A DNA stretch of 19,897 bases, taken from assembly GCA_051819745.1 (NCBI GenBank), contig JBNJGO010000014.1, positions 1 to 19,897 on the forward strand. The letters run 5' to 3'. The DNA is from SKGA01 sp051819745. GTDB lineage: Archaea; Nanobdellota; Nanobdellia; Woesearchaeales; SKGA01. Below the pieces are notes generated by a model. The model was given only the letters and a program-made list of their open reading frames with translations. It was not told the origin of the DNA and made no database searches. The translations under genes and the position numbers were made by a program. Position 1 is the stretch's first letter. Every line of letters begins with the position of its first letter. Below are positions 1 through 7,946 of this stretch, piece after piece.

Positions 1-1
1 C

Positions 2-67
2 GAGCAACTCAAGAACGACATTGGAGTTCGCAGATGTTCAAATCCTATTATTAAAAAAGATCTTTGA
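2..67 (+). CDS. 3' end of an unidentified protein gene
   Basis: An open frame enters from the left edge and stops at TGA 65-67. The last 21 residues end in ...NDIGVRRCSNPIIKKDL. The fragment is too short to assign to a family. It runs convergently towards the minus-strand tRNA-Gln, with 16 bases between them. It could be a chance open frame, but the charged C-terminal tail and the lack of any other use for this stretch make a gene end plausible. Confidence 0.45.
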   Translation, partial: EQLKNDIGVRRCSNPIIKKDL

Positions 68-83
68 ATAAACTGAGAAAGAA

Positions 84-198
84 TAGCCCCGCCCGGATTT
101 GAACCGAGGTCCCGGGACATTTCCAGCGGAAATACAGGATGACGCCTGCGTTAGCCGCTTCCAAAATCCCGGATGATTGGCCGCTACACTACGGGGCT
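84..198 (-). tRNA. tRNA-Gln (anticodon TTG) with a 42-nt intron
   Basis: The reverse complement folds as a complete tRNA. The acceptor stem AGCCCCG pairs with CGGGGCT, with discriminator A and no encoded CCA. The T loop is TTCAAAT on a 5-bp stem. The anticodon stem CGGGA/TCCCG carries the loop TTTTGG plus G, giving anticodon TTG (Gln, codon CAA). Removing the intron at 119-160 leaves exactly 73 nt. The intron lies between positions 37 and 38, the canonical archaeal site, with a full bulge-helix-bulge motif. A TATA box at 251-260 lies upstream on the same strand. Confidence 0.95.
119..160 (-). other. tRNA-Gln intron at position 37/38 (canonical BHB)
   Basis: On the minus strand the central 4-bp helix is TTTT (positions 32-35) with GGAA near the intron 3' end. 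It is flanked by 3-nt bulges GGA (5' side) and ATG (3' side). Cutting after the second base of each bulge removes 42 nt and restores the anticodon loop. The intron's own stem is AGCGG/CCGCT. This is the classical substrate of the archaeal tRNA splicing endonuclease. Confidence 0.9.
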
Positions 199-205
199 GA
201 AATTA

Positions 206-246
206 CCAGAACGCGAAGTTTCTGGTTATGTTGTGGAAAACAACAT
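206..246. repeat. two adjacent inverted repeats upstream of tRNA-Gln
   Basis: CCAGAA (206-211) pairs with TTCTGG (220-225) around an 8-nt loop. ATGTTGT (228-234) pairs perfectly with ACAACAT (240-246) around a 5-nt loop. Both lie between the tRNA TATA box and the mature 5' end, so they could be leader hairpins or protein-binding sites. Confidence 0.55.
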
Positions 247-250
247 TCCA

Positions 251-260
251 TTTATAAATA
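251..260 (-). promoter_or_regulatory. TATA box for tRNA-Gln
   Basis: TTTATAAATA, read as TATTTATAAA on the minus strand. It would place the transcript start near 229, about 30 nt before the mature tRNA 5' end at 198. Confidence 0.6.
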
Positions 261-310
261 TTTCTCAAAACAATAATTTACTACTCTAAAGTTGTTAAAA
301 AAACAAAACA

Positions 311-320
311 TTTATATATT
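311..320 (+). promoter_or_regulatory. TATA box for the gene at 355
   Basis: TTTATATATT lies about 40 bases before the start codon, giving a transcript start near 341. That leaves a very short leader containing the GAGGTG ribosome binding site at 344-349. Confidence 0.6.
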
Positions 321-354
321 AGTACATCTCTATAGTAGTACATGAGGTGTAATG

Positions 355-1776
355 ATGGTTCAAAATAACTCAACATTTTTTGTCGATCACACTGTAAAAA
401 ACGGTTCCCTAAAACTTGAAGGTATTTTGCAGTCTTCAGTACAACCGGGACAAAAGGGTTTTAAAGTTGACTCAACATATCAAAAAGAAAATTCTTCGCC
501 AGCAATTCAAGAAATTCAAACAATAACTCCCGAAGGAAACTATATGAAAAAATTTATGGGATTACCTCTATTAAAAACTGATGATAATAACAAAATAACT
601 GGTGTGGAACTATCAGATCCATCAACTTTTGAAGGGTCAAACGAATATAAACATGAACTTCAGGACCGATTTTACAATGTGTCAAATATTATTGGTGACC
701 TGAACATAAAATCAATAAATAGCGGACTCCCAGATGTAAAAGTGGCGAAATTACTAGAACAAGATACTGCTCCTAATGAGACTGTTGGAGAATTACTTGT
801 TAATAAAATTGGCGATCAGGTAGTGGAACCTGTCTTAACTGCTCTTTTCAAAGAAACTGATTTTGAAAAAAAATATGATTTTATTGACGGCTCTGCAGGT
901 GTAGAGACATTGCATCAAGGATATGATGTGTGGAATAATAACAAATATTTCATGGTAGAATCAAAAACACCAATACAGTATTCTCAAGCTGAACTCGACA
1001 AAGACCTGGCTGACGATTCTGAAATAGAGTTGACAAAAGACTTCAAAGAATTAGATGGTCATACGTATTATGAAATGGTAAATATTGATGACCGAGGAAA
1101 AGCAACCTATTTTTCAGGATTCAAAAATGAAGATGGAATAATAACTCATCAAACACCAATCTCGCAAGAAAACCTCACTCTATTAGACGAACACGTTAAT
1201 TATATTATGGCTGAACTAGATAACAATACTCGTGGAGCGGATAATTACAATGATAAACAAGAACGGTCTTTATCGCCGAATATGAAACCAAACAGTATTA
1301 ATCTACAAACATCATCAGCATTCATTGATAAATACCTTCAATTAGAAAAAAGTGCACAACAAGAAGGTATGTTTCTCAAAGACTTCCTGAAAGAAAACAA
1401 TCTTGAACCTGCTCTCCAACAATCACTTGAAAATAGTTATGAAGCAAGGATTCGAGGACAAAGTGTGGATTCATACGAGGAAAACCATCCTGAAAAAAAA
1501 ATCGAAAAAAAACCAATAGATTGGAAAATTCCAACAACTGACGGACAACAAAAAGTACATCTATATAATGGTGCAATAGCAAAAGAAATTGATACTAAAC
1601 AAGGGAAAGTGAATGCTTTTGTCAACGATTATGACACCTATAAAAAACTTGCTGTTCAAAACGGTGAAAAACCTCTTGATAAAAACACTTACAACCAACG
1701 CATTGAAAACAACGTTCGTCACGACGTCGAGAGAGTTCCAGGACACTTCAATTACAGCGGTCTTGAAAAAAGATAA
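355..1776 (+). CDS. hypothetical protein, 473 residues
   Basis: I do not recognise this protein. It is soluble in appearance: no signal peptide, no membrane helix and no cysteine-rich site. It is rich in Asn, Asp, Glu and Lys. The C-terminal third (from about residue 325) has helical, charged stretches, including a lysine/proline-rich linker near 385-395. Two adjacent ATG codons occur at 352 and 355. The GAGGTG ribosome binding site at 344-349 is five bases from the second, so 355 is preferred. The next gene, a DNA glycosylase, begins 33 bases downstream, and two more unknown genes follow on the same strand, so a shared operon is likely. No function is proposed. Confidence 0.75.
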   Translation: MVQNNSTFFVDHTVKNGSLKLEGILQSSVQPGQKGFKVDSTYQKENSSPAIQEIQTITPEGNYMKKFMGLPLLKTDDNNKITGVELSDPSTFEGSNEYKHELQDRFYNVSNIIGDLNIKSINSGLPDVKVAKLLEQDTAPNETVGELLVNKIGDQVVEPVLTALFKETDFEKKYDFIDGSAGVETLHQGYDVWNNNKYFMVESKTPIQYSQAELDKDLADDSEIELTKDFKELDGHTYYEMVNIDDRGKATYFSGFKNEDGIITHQTPISQENLTLLDEHVNYIMAELDNNTRGADNYNDKQERSLSPNMKPNSINLQTSSAFIDKYLQLEKSAQQEGMFLKDFLKENNLEPALQQSLENSYEARIRGQSVDSYEENHPEKKIEKKPIDWKIPTTDGQQKVHLYNGAIAKEIDTKQGKVNAFVNDYDTYKKLAVQNGEKPLDKNTYNQRIENNVRHDVERVPGHFNYSGLEKR

Positions 1777-1809
1777 GTTTTTTAATAAAATAAGTTTTTT
1801 GAAACTTCG

Positions 1810-2466
1810 ATGATAAATGATTTGAGTGTTTTATACGAAAAAATCATGGCATTGTATGGTCCTCAAGGATGGTGGCCAAACATTACTGCCGATGGTGACT
1901 GCTCATATACTCCTGGTGATGTAACAAAACCCTCTCGAGAAGAACAATTTCACATCATCATAGGAACAATACTCACACAAAATACAAGTTGGAAGCAAGT
2001 CGAGCGATCCCTCAAAGCACTACATGATATTTCGGCACTCGAACCAAAAGCACTCCTTGAAACCGCTGATAAAAAAATAAAAAAAGCAATACGACCTGCA
2101 GGTTATTTCAATCAAAAATGCGAACGTCTTAAAACTGTCGCGAAATGGTTTTTGAAACAACAAGATATTCCTTCCAGGAACGAATTGCTCGCGATAAAAG
2201 GAATTGGGCCTGAAACGGCAGATTCAATATTACTTTACGCTTATCACATTCCATCCTTTGTTATCGACACTTACACTAAACGAATATTACAATCGCATTG
2301 TTTCCTTGAAGGAACAGAAACATACAATCAAATAAAAAATTTCATCGAAAATAATATCCAAAAAGATGTAGTTGTTTATCAAGAGTTTCATGCTCTTATT
2401 GTCAAACACGCAAAAATGTATTACACGCGAACAACACCTGAGGATCCCTTACTTGATACAAAATGA
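1810..2466 (+). CDS. DNA glycosylase, endonuclease III superfamily (MagIII-like)
   Basis: This is a 218-residue base-excision repair protein of the HhH-GPD superfamily. The N-terminal region has GPQGWWP (17-23) and IIGTILTQNTSW (50-61), as in the MagIII group of 3-methyladenine glycosylases. The helix-hairpin-helix is LLAIKGIGPETADSILLYA (126-144). The catalytic Asp is D153 in VIDTYTKRI. The Lys that gives bifunctional endonuclease III its lyase activity is not at the expected position, where GPE replaces GRK, so monofunctional activity is likely. The C-terminal four-cysteine iron-sulfur motif of Nth is absent. Its stop overlaps the ATG of the next gene (ATGA), which indicates translational coupling. 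Exact substrate is not readable from sequence. Confidence 0.88.
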   Translation: MINDLSVLYEKIMALYGPQGWWPNITADGDCSYTPGDVTKPSREEQFHIIIGTILTQNTSWKQVERSLKALHDISALEPKALLETADKKIKKAIRPAGYFNQKCERLKTVAKWFLKQQDIPSRNELLAIKGIGPETADSILLYAYHIPSFVIDTYTKRILQSHCFLEGTETYNQIKNFIENNIQKDVVVYQEFHALIVKHAKMYYTRTTPEDPLLDTK

Positions 2467-3134
2467 TAAAAAATAACCATAACAACATACGAGATTTGAT
2501 AATCAATAGACAATATTATCAAGCTCTTGAACAATTATCTGGTTTAAAAAAAACAACAGTTGTTAACGAATTGTTCAAACAAGCAAAGATAGGATTATTA
2601 GAACAAAAAACTGATGAAATAGTGTCAACATCTATCGAAAAAATTCTTAATATAAATTATCATAACGAATATAGTGCCCTATTCAAGACAACAAAAAAAG
2701 AAATTACTGAAGCATACCATAATCCTACAAACCAAAAATACAAACAACAACTCTTAACATTATCAAAAAAACTTGATGATTATAATCATACTTACTTGAT
2801 CAAAAAAGAAGTGAAAGAAACATATAACGCCTTAGAAAACGGATCTTTAGAAAAGACCTCAAATCATATAAAATCCTTATATATGATGCAAGCAGGGTTT
2901 AAAAAAGACATTCCTGAACTTCAACGAATAACTGAACAAGCAGGGTTTCTCAAAACAAGAAAAGACTTGTCTTTAACCGCAAAATTAAATTCTCTCGAAC
3001 AAGAAGCTGAACACAAAGAATTTACTGAGTATGAAAAACAAAATATAAATCCTTTGTACGATCCAACATTGTTCCCGGATAAAAAATTACAACAAAAACT
3101 ATCAACAAAAAAAATCTATGATTCGTTAAATTGA
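2463..3134 (+). CDS. hypothetical helical protein, 223 residues
   Basis: Not recognised. The protein is strongly basic/polar and looks almost wholly alpha-helical. It has many Lys, Gln, Asn and Leu, no glycine-rich loop, no membrane segment and no cysteines. The first 50 residues have a helix-repeat feel (DLIINRQYYQALEQLSGL). The start codon overlaps the stop of the DNA glycosylase by four bases, and the next unknown gene starts 14 bases after its stop. It therefore sits in the middle of the 355-3913 operon. Structural or scaffold roles are possible, but nothing in the sequence decides it. Confidence 0.7.
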   Translation: MIKNNHNNIRDLIINRQYYQALEQLSGLKKTTVVNELFKQAKIGLLEQKTDEIVSTSIEKILNINYHNEYSALFKTTKKEITEAYHNPTNQKYKQQLLTLSKKLDDYNHTYLIKKEVKETYNALENGSLEKTSNHIKSLYMMQAGFKKDIPELQRITEQAGFLKTRKDLSLTAKLNSLEQEAEHKEFTEYEKQNINPLYDPTLFPDKKLQQKLSTKKIYDSLN

Positions 3135-3148
3135 CAATGTGAACTACT

Positions 3149-3913
3149 ATGGTAATCGATCCTGAACAAAAAGCATTATATCAACTAGAACAAGTGAAAA
3201 TTCTCAAAGAACACTTACAAAAAGAACGATTATATCAATATGCTCACCTTGGTGAAGATATGCTTCTTGATATTGAGCAAGAAATAACTGGTAATCCTTT
3301 ACTTGAAAAAGTTCTAACTTCAAATAAAATTGATTTTCATATGATGGAAATACGAGATTATTTACGAACAGCATATGACTTGATGGAAGAACCTAAAGAA
3401 ACTGTTGAAGAGTATGTTCTATTAGAACAAGAACAAGAAAATATTAATGTGGACATAGGAAAAAATATTGTTAATTTATATGAACAAAGAGATGATTTGA
3501 CTAAAGATCAATTGATAGAATTAGACTTATTAAAACAAGAACACAGTACTCGATTTCATTCAATGAAATATATGATTGCAGACAAATATGTTCGACATGC
3601 TAAATCAATGCTTGATACTCCTTTTTCCCACCAAGGTTATGATGATAGTAAATATTTTCTCAATCGAGCAAAAGAATTTTTAACTGGTAATGTTATTGTA
3701 GCTAAAGAACATGAACGAAGACTAATTAAAGGTATTGATAAATTGATTGAACGAAGTGATTTCAATCAAACAAGCACTCAATTGGCAACTTTGTACTCTG
3801 AAGATCAAAAAGGAGCGAATACGTTATCGGATAATTCAGAAAATGCTTTTGTTGACTATAGGATTCAGCAAGGGTTCAAACGGAACTGTGATGATTCTTT
3901 ACGTTATAATTAG
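3149..3913 (+). CDS. hypothetical helical protein, 254 residues
   Basis: Not recognised. It is acidic and rich in Glu, Leu, Gln and Asp, with long predicted helices and likely coiled-coil stretches around residues 85-150. There is no signal peptide, membrane segment or metal-binding motif. It begins 14 bases after the previous gene and is the last member of the run starting at 355. The ATG at 3149 has no clear ribosome binding site. A promoter for the following GTPase gene lies just beyond the stop, so transcription units change here. Confidence 0.68.
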   Translation: MVIDPEQKALYQLEQVKILKEHLQKERLYQYAHLGEDMLLDIEQEITGNPLLEKVLTSNKIDFHMMEIRDYLRTAYDLMEEPKETVEEYVLLEQEQENINVDIGKNIVNLYEQRDDLTKDQLIELDLLKQEHSTRFHSMKYMIADKYVRHAKSMLDTPFSHQGYDDSKYFLNRAKEFLTGNVIVAKEHERRLIKGIDKLIERSDFNQTSTQLATLYSEDQKGANTLSDNSENAFVDYRIQQGFKRNCDDSLRYN

Positions 3914-3940
3914 GTTCCTCTCTGTTTGAAAAGCACTTCT

Positions 3941-3950
3941 TTTATAAATA
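3941..3950 (+). promoter_or_regulatory. TATA box for the NOG1-like gene
   Basis: TTTATAAATA, centred about 26 bases before ATG 3971. This places the transcript start at or next to that codon, as expected for a leaderless mRNA. It argues against the upstream in-frame starts at TTG 3926 and ATG 3953. Confidence 0.65.
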
Positions 3951-3970
3951 AGATGCTATTACCTATTACT

Positions 3971-4960
3971 ATGGGTTTTTCAAAAATACCTCCACTTGAG
4001 TCTCCAGAGCAATACGTAGATAATGCTTTCCGAAAAGCACGCCTTCGAGCAAGAGAATACACTCTCAAAGATCATGAGAAATCCGAGATTCGAAGGAAAA
4101 AAAGTCTTTCCAAACAAAAACTAGATACTATTAGAGAATATCTCACTCAAAAAATTGAAAAGCTCACCACCGAATTTCCTTCTATTGATTCTCTTGATGA
4201 ATTTTATATACAACTCATAAGGATATATTTGGATGAAGAAAGTGTAAAGCGGTCCCTATCTGTTCTTAGTGGACTTTCTCAAAAAACAAAACAATTCAGC
4301 TCATCGTATCAACGAAAGATAATGCAGTCTAACAGTCCTGTTGAAGTTGATAAAAAAATGAAGGAATTTTATGGTCGCATCAGTTCTTTGTTTAAGCGTA
4401 CAACGGAAGTGTTTACTTATCTTCAAGAAGTAAGAAGTACATTACAATCATTTCCCGAACTCAAAAAAAAGCATTTTACAGTATGTATCGCAGGATTTCC
4501 GAATGTTGGAAAGTCAACACTCCTTTCTAAACTCACCACTTCAACTCCTATGATAAATTCTTATCCTTTTACCACAAAAACACTTAATGTAGGGTATCAA
4601 CATAAAGAAGGAATTACTATACAATATATTGACACTCCTGGAACGCTTAATCGATTGGAAAAACAAAATTCTATTGAAAAACAAGCAGAAGTGACGATGA
4701 GATACGCGGCACAAGCAATAGTGTTTGTGTTTGATATCACTGAAGAAAGTTATCCTATCAGTAAACAATTTCAACTGTTTAAAAAAATAAAACGGTTTCA
4801 TATTCCTATCATTGCTTATCTTTCAAAAACAGACATTCTTGATCAAGAACAGATAGTTGAGTTTGGAAAAGAATTTGATAATAAAAAAATACCTCTTCTC
4901 ACTAATCAAGAAGAAATAGTTGATGTTCTCATTCAAAGCTATCGAGATATGGTTCGATAA
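3971..4960 (+). CDS. NOG1-family GTPase (large-subunit ribosome assembly)
   Basis: This 329-residue OBG-superfamily GTPase has a NOG1-type N-terminal helical domain (about 1-165) and a G domain after it. G1 is GFPNVGKST (175-183), G3 is DTPG (221-224), and the switch region YPFTTKT precedes G3. G4 reads SKTD (285-288) instead of NKxD, a substitution that still keeps Lys and Asp. Known NOG1 proteins act in maturation of the large ribosomal subunit. The N-terminus MGFSKIPPLESPEQYVDNAF matches the usual NOG1 opening, and the TATA spacing supports this start. Upstream in-frame codons would add 6 or 15 residues. Confidence 0.88.
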   Translation: MGFSKIPPLESPEQYVDNAFRKARLRAREYTLKDHEKSEIRRKKSLSKQKLDTIREYLTQKIEKLTTEFPSIDSLDEFYIQLIRIYLDEESVKRSLSVLSGLSQKTKQFSSSYQRKIMQSNSPVEVDKKMKEFYGRISSLFKRTTEVFTYLQEVRSTLQSFPELKKKHFTVCIAGFPNVGKSTLLSKLTTSTPMINSYPFTTKTLNVGYQHKEGITIQYIDTPGTLNRLEKQNSIEKQAEVTMRYAAQAIVFVFDITEESYPISKQFQLFKKIKRFHIPIIAYLSKTDILDQEQIVEFGKEFDNKKIPLLTNQEEIVDVLIQSYRDMVR

Positions 4961-5026
4961 TTCTTGTTATTTTATAATTCTAAAAAATATTCTATTATTT
5001 CCATTTCTTAGAAGGTGTTGTTTTGT

Positions 5027-6034
5027 TCAAGGGATGTTTGGCTTTCTTGAAGAATCATCTGAATCAGTCTTTTTAGAAGGTGACTCTTTTTGTTCAGGTT
5101 TCTTTGTCGAAGAATGTTCTTTGGATGTGGTAGTTGATTCTTGTTTGTTGTCCTCAGGACCTTTATATTCATTTTTCACTACGCGTAATTCTTGACGACC
5201 GAGTTCTGCACGAACTCGTTTACAAAATGTTTTTGCTCCTTCAAAATAAGATTTCACAGGGTCTTTGTCATTATGTTCGATAACATCTATGATCTTATCT
5301 TTTCCTTTAGGATCTCTGATAAGGTCGTGAAGGTTTTCAAGATCTTGTTTCTTGAACACATCAGCTTCCTTTTTTTCAAAAATTTTGAAATGATTCTCAA
5401 ATTTTGTAAGGATTTCATTAATCTCATCTTTATTAATAACGGCACCTTTTGATATTGACGCTGAAAATGAATTATACCAGTCGGATGGTATTCGCAACGT
5501 CTCTCTAAGAGTCTTACTACCACCATGATATTGGCTGTATATACGCCCGATGGCAAAATTAATCGCTTTTGATTTATCTTCTATTGAAGCAATGTATTCT
5601 TTAATAGATTTTGGTTGTGGTTTAACTGGATGAGTTCGTTGGGGTGAAGGTCTTGTTTTTCTGCTTGGCGTTGGTTTTCGTAAAATTCCCAAACAAACTA
5701 ATACATATAGCATGGAAAGAAGAAAATTCAATCCTGCGAGCACTCCGAAGTCAAAGACTGAAAGTAATGGGATTTTAGCTAAACTTAGCGCATAAAATCC
5801 TCCTGATGTTAGTAATGGGATGAGCCAAAGTCCTTTTGACTGTTTACTAAATTCTTCGTGAATGACAAGTGAAATAATTATGGTTAGAATTGTAGGGAAA
5901 AATCCTACAATGACAAGGAATATTGGATGGTCTCCACCTATAGAAACTAATAGTATGAGTGCAAATACTATTATCAAAAAAAGAGAACTTACTCGCTCGA
6001 AAATATCTATTCGTTTTTTATGGTCTGGAGTCAT
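5027..6034 (-). CDS. four-helix membrane protein with charged cytoplasmic domain
   Basis: Not assigned to a family. The 335-residue protein opens with a short basic segment, then four hydrophobic stretches at about 15-36, 38-59, 69-89 and 95-117. A Pro/Arg/Lys-rich linker (about 120-140) follows, then a soluble, helical domain (about 140-290) and a low-complexity Ser/Thr/Lys/Glu tail of about 45 residues. An even number of helices puts the large domain on the same side as the N-terminus, probably the cytoplasm. ATG 6034 is preferred over TTG 6037 because AGGTG lies 8 bases upstream. It is convergent with the NOG1-like gene. Confidence 0.78.
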   Translation of the reverse strand: MTPDHKKRIDIFERVSSLFLIIVFALILLVSIGGDHPIFLVIVGFFPTILTIIISLVIHEEFSKQSKGLWLIPLLTSGGFYALSLAKIPLLSVFDFGVLAGLNFLLSMLYVLVCLGILRKPTPSRKTRPSPQRTHPVKPQPKSIKEYIASIEDKSKAINFAIGRIYSQYHGGSKTLRETLRIPSDWYNSFSASISKGAVINKDEINEILTKFENHFKIFEKKEADVFKKQDLENLHDLIRDPKGKDKIIDVIEHNDKDPVKSYFEGAKTFCKRVRAELGRQELRVVKNEYKGPEDNKQESTTTSKEHSSTKKPEQKESPSKKTDSDDSSRKPNIP

Positions 6035-6070
6035 CAAAATACACCTATGGCCAGATTAGAAATAAAGGCA

Positions 6071-6080
6071 TTTATAAATA
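6071..6080 (-). promoter_or_regulatory. TATA box for the minus-strand membrane protein gene
   Basis: TTTATAAATA, read as TATTTATAAA on the minus strand. The predicted transcript start is near 6049, just ahead of the AGGTG ribosome binding site and ATG 6034. It lies back to back with the L10e promoter at 6122. Confidence 0.55.
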
Positions 6081-6121
6081 TTGCGAGAAAATGGGACTAT
6101 ATCTAAAAAGAAACAACAACA

Positions 6122-6129
6122 TTTATAAA
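6122..6129 (+). promoter_or_regulatory. TATA box for ribosomal protein L10e gene
   Basis: TTTATAAA, centred about 28 bases before ATG 6154. A GCAGGAG ribosome binding site at 6146-6152 lies directly before the start, so the leader is extremely short or absent. Confidence 0.6.
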
Positions 6130-6153
6130 GGGATTATTATTTCTCGCAGGAGT

Positions 6154-6690
6154 ATGGCAAAACAAATTAGAGCAGTAGCTTGGAGGCGTTTAGAACGACC
6201 TTACACTCGACGATCAAAGTATCGTTCCAAGGCGTTTGTCAGGGCAGTTCCTACAAATAAAGTTGTCAAATATGAAATGGGAAACCTTTCCAAAGAATTC
6301 CCTGTAATAGTTCGACTTCACTCTTCTGCAGACATTCAAATCAGACATAATGCTCTAGAATCAAGCCGTAACACGGCAAACCGAGCACTCACTTTAGGAA
6401 TCGGACGAGCAAATTATCGATTCAGATTGCGTGTTTACCCACATCATATCTTACGAAACAACCCTCTCGCAGCGGGAGCTGGTGCAGATCGTATGAGTAC
6501 AGGTATGAAAAAGAGTTTTGGAAAACCTGTTGGCGTTGCAGCTCAAGTTAGATCGGGACAACCTATCATGGAAGTCCACTGTCAAAAACGTGGTGTTGAA
6601 TCTGCAAAGAACGCTTTGAATAAAGCTCGAAAGAAAATGCCAAAAGGCGGTTATATAGAGATTGTTGAAAACAAGAAAGCTGTTGTTTAG
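6154..6690 (+). CDS. rpl10e: 50S ribosomal protein L10e (uL16 family)
   Basis: The 178-residue product matches archaeal/eukaryotic L10e, the counterpart of bacterial L16, a large-subunit protein near the tRNA sites. Recognisable parts are MAKQIRAVAWRRLERPYTRR at the start, FPVIVRLHSSADIQIRHNALESSR, RLRVYPHHILRNNPLAAGAGADR, and the C-terminal ALNKARKKMPKGGYIEIVE. The frame is open for 65 codons upstream, but family alignment, the ribosome binding site GCAGGAG and the TATA box all place the start at 6154. It is transcribed alone, with T-rich sequence after the stop. Confidence 0.97.
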   Translation: MAKQIRAVAWRRLERPYTRRSKYRSKAFVRAVPTNKVVKYEMGNLSKEFPVIVRLHSSADIQIRHNALESSRNTANRALTLGIGRANYRFRLRVYPHHILRNNPLAAGAGADRMSTGMKKSFGKPVGVAAQVRSGQPIMEVHCQKRGVESAKNALNKARKKMPKGGYIEIVENKKAVV

Positions 6691-6699
6691 ACAATTAAC

Positions 6700-6711
6700 T
6701 TTTTATTTTTT
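6700..6711 (+). terminator. T-rich archaeal terminator after L10e
   Basis: The coding strand carries TTTTTATTTTTT starting ten bases after the L10e stop, without a hairpin. This is the usual form of archaeal transcription termination. The rest of the 6691-6878 spacer shows no gene or structure I can support. Confidence 0.5.
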
Positions 6712-6878
6712 ATTCTCAATTATTGCTTCTTCTTTATTTTCAATTGTGCTGTTAACTTATTGTTTTTCAAAATATGTGTTGTTATATTTACGTGTTAGGT
6801 ATTTAGGAGTGTGGTCAAAATCAGAACTAATTTAATACATAAAAACTGTTTGTTAAAAAAATAAAAAAAGCCAACTGC

Positions 6879-7151
6879 TTATTTCTTAAAATGTTTTACA
6901 AAAGCAGTGTTTTTCTTTTTGATAGCAGCCAAAGCCGACTCGATAATATCGAGAGGTTTTATTTTTGAAGAAGTTGTTTCAATCAGCATCGTCGGAATAC
7001 CTATTTGAGGGTGCTCGATAGCATACGAAGCGATCGCAACGCCATCAACCGAAAGTAATTCTTTTTTTAAGATGTTACATAGGGTATGATCCGTACCAGG
7101 TATTTGGAAAACGATCTTTTTCGGTTTTTTTTCAAGAATTTTCAATTCCAT
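6879..7151 (-). CDS. rpoL: DNA-directed RNA polymerase subunit L (Rpo11)
   Basis: The 90-residue protein is the archaeal RpoL/Rpo11 subunit, homologous to eukaryotic Rpb11 and to half of bacterial alpha. It pairs with Rpo3 in the assembly platform of RNA polymerase. The signature GTDHTLCNILKKELLSVDGV (19-38) and the following YAIEHPQIGIPTMLIET match the family. Length is normal. It has its own TATA box at 7178-7188, about 30 bases upstream, and no clear ribosome binding site, so the mRNA is near leaderless. Confidence 0.96.
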   Translation of the reverse strand: MELKILEKKPKKIVFQIPGTDHTLCNILKKELLSVDGVAIASYAIEHPQIGIPTMLIETTSSKIKPLDIIESALAAIKKKNTAFVKHFKK

Positions 7152-7177
7152 AATAGAACACCAGAAACAAGACTGAG

Positions 7178-7188
7178 TTTATAAAATT
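7178..7188 (-). promoter_or_regulatory. TATA box for rpoL
   Basis: TTTATAAAATT, read as AATTTTATAAA on the minus strand. It predicts a transcript start about 5 bases before the rpoL ATG. Confidence 0.55.
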
Positions 7189-7261
7189 AATGCTTTGAAA
7201 CAAAGAATAGGTTATTTAGAATATAAAGAACTGTTTGAAACTCATTATTTATTAGTTGAAT

Positions 7262-7819
7262 TCAAACATACTTTCTCGAGAATTGTTTTTTGAATGTCTT
7301 AACAAGTGATTCTGAAGCTCGAACAATATGATTTTCTTTTTCTTGATCGACATAAATAAATTTATTTTCACTCATATCATTAACAACTAATTTGAATAGT
7401 AATCCTTCATCAGGAAGATCTGATTGGAAATAAGGGTATGGGAAGGACTCTTGTGATTTGAAATCCTTTGCATATGAACCTAGAACTGATTCATAAATGC
7501 GTCCTTTTTGCAACGAGAAATTAGTGTATGTTGAGAAAAGAGAATCGTTTGCATAAGCGATATTTGAAATTGGAACTTCTGAATTAATCATATCTATTCG
7601 ATTGATATCTGAATTATTGTACTCGCGAACAAATTTGTTAAGTTGTAAGGTAAATTCTTTATCGATGTCGTGTAAGGGTACGGGTGTATTATTGAATAAT
7701 CCTGATGCGAATAATTGTCCAAGAATGTCCGAATATTGCTTATTATATCCTGAATCGTTAACAATTGACTGTGCTGTTTCAAAAATTTTTCTTATTCTGG
7801 ATTCATCAAGTACAACCAT
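7262..7819 (-). CDS. hypothetical protein, 185 residues
   Basis: Not recognised. It is a soluble, mixed alpha/beta-looking protein without cysteine clusters, signal peptide or membrane helix. The C-terminus is basic (TFKKQFSRKYV). ATG 7819 is preferred over the in-frame GTG 7828 because GGTG lies a few bases before it. A TATA-like TTTAAATA lies near 7850-7857 on the minus strand. It is followed by rpoL on the same strand after 110 bases, but rpoL has its own promoter, so the two need not be linked. Confidence 0.72.
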   Translation of the reverse strand: MVVLDESRIRKIFETAQSIVNDSGYNKQYSDILGQLFASGLFNNTPVPLHDIDKEFTLQLNKFVREYNNSDINRIDMINSEVPISNIAYANDSLFSTYTNFSLQKGRIYESVLGSYAKDFKSQESFPYPYFQSDLPDEGLLFKLVVNDMSENKFIYVDQEKENHIVRASESLVKTFKKQFSRKYV

Positions 7820-7946
7820 AATCACCACTACTGTAAAGAAATAACTGTTTTATTTAAATCTTTTTATTGGTTGAGAGGAGTCTTTAAATCCGGTAAATTA
7901 TGAAATTACACAATATTTTTAAAGAAAGACTGTGGTCTTGCTCTAC

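Noticed and set aside
1772..1802. Short direct repeat ATAAGTTTTTT in the spacer after the first complete gene
   Set aside because: Two 11-base A/T-rich copies are easily explained by low complexity or slippage; at most a weak T-run terminator.
4920..5452. Plus-strand open frames opposite the C-terminal half of the minus-strand membrane protein gene
   Set aside because: Phe/Cys/Ser-rich translations typical of antisense reading of a Lys/Glu/Ser-rich tail; the minus-strand gene has a promoter and ribosome binding site.
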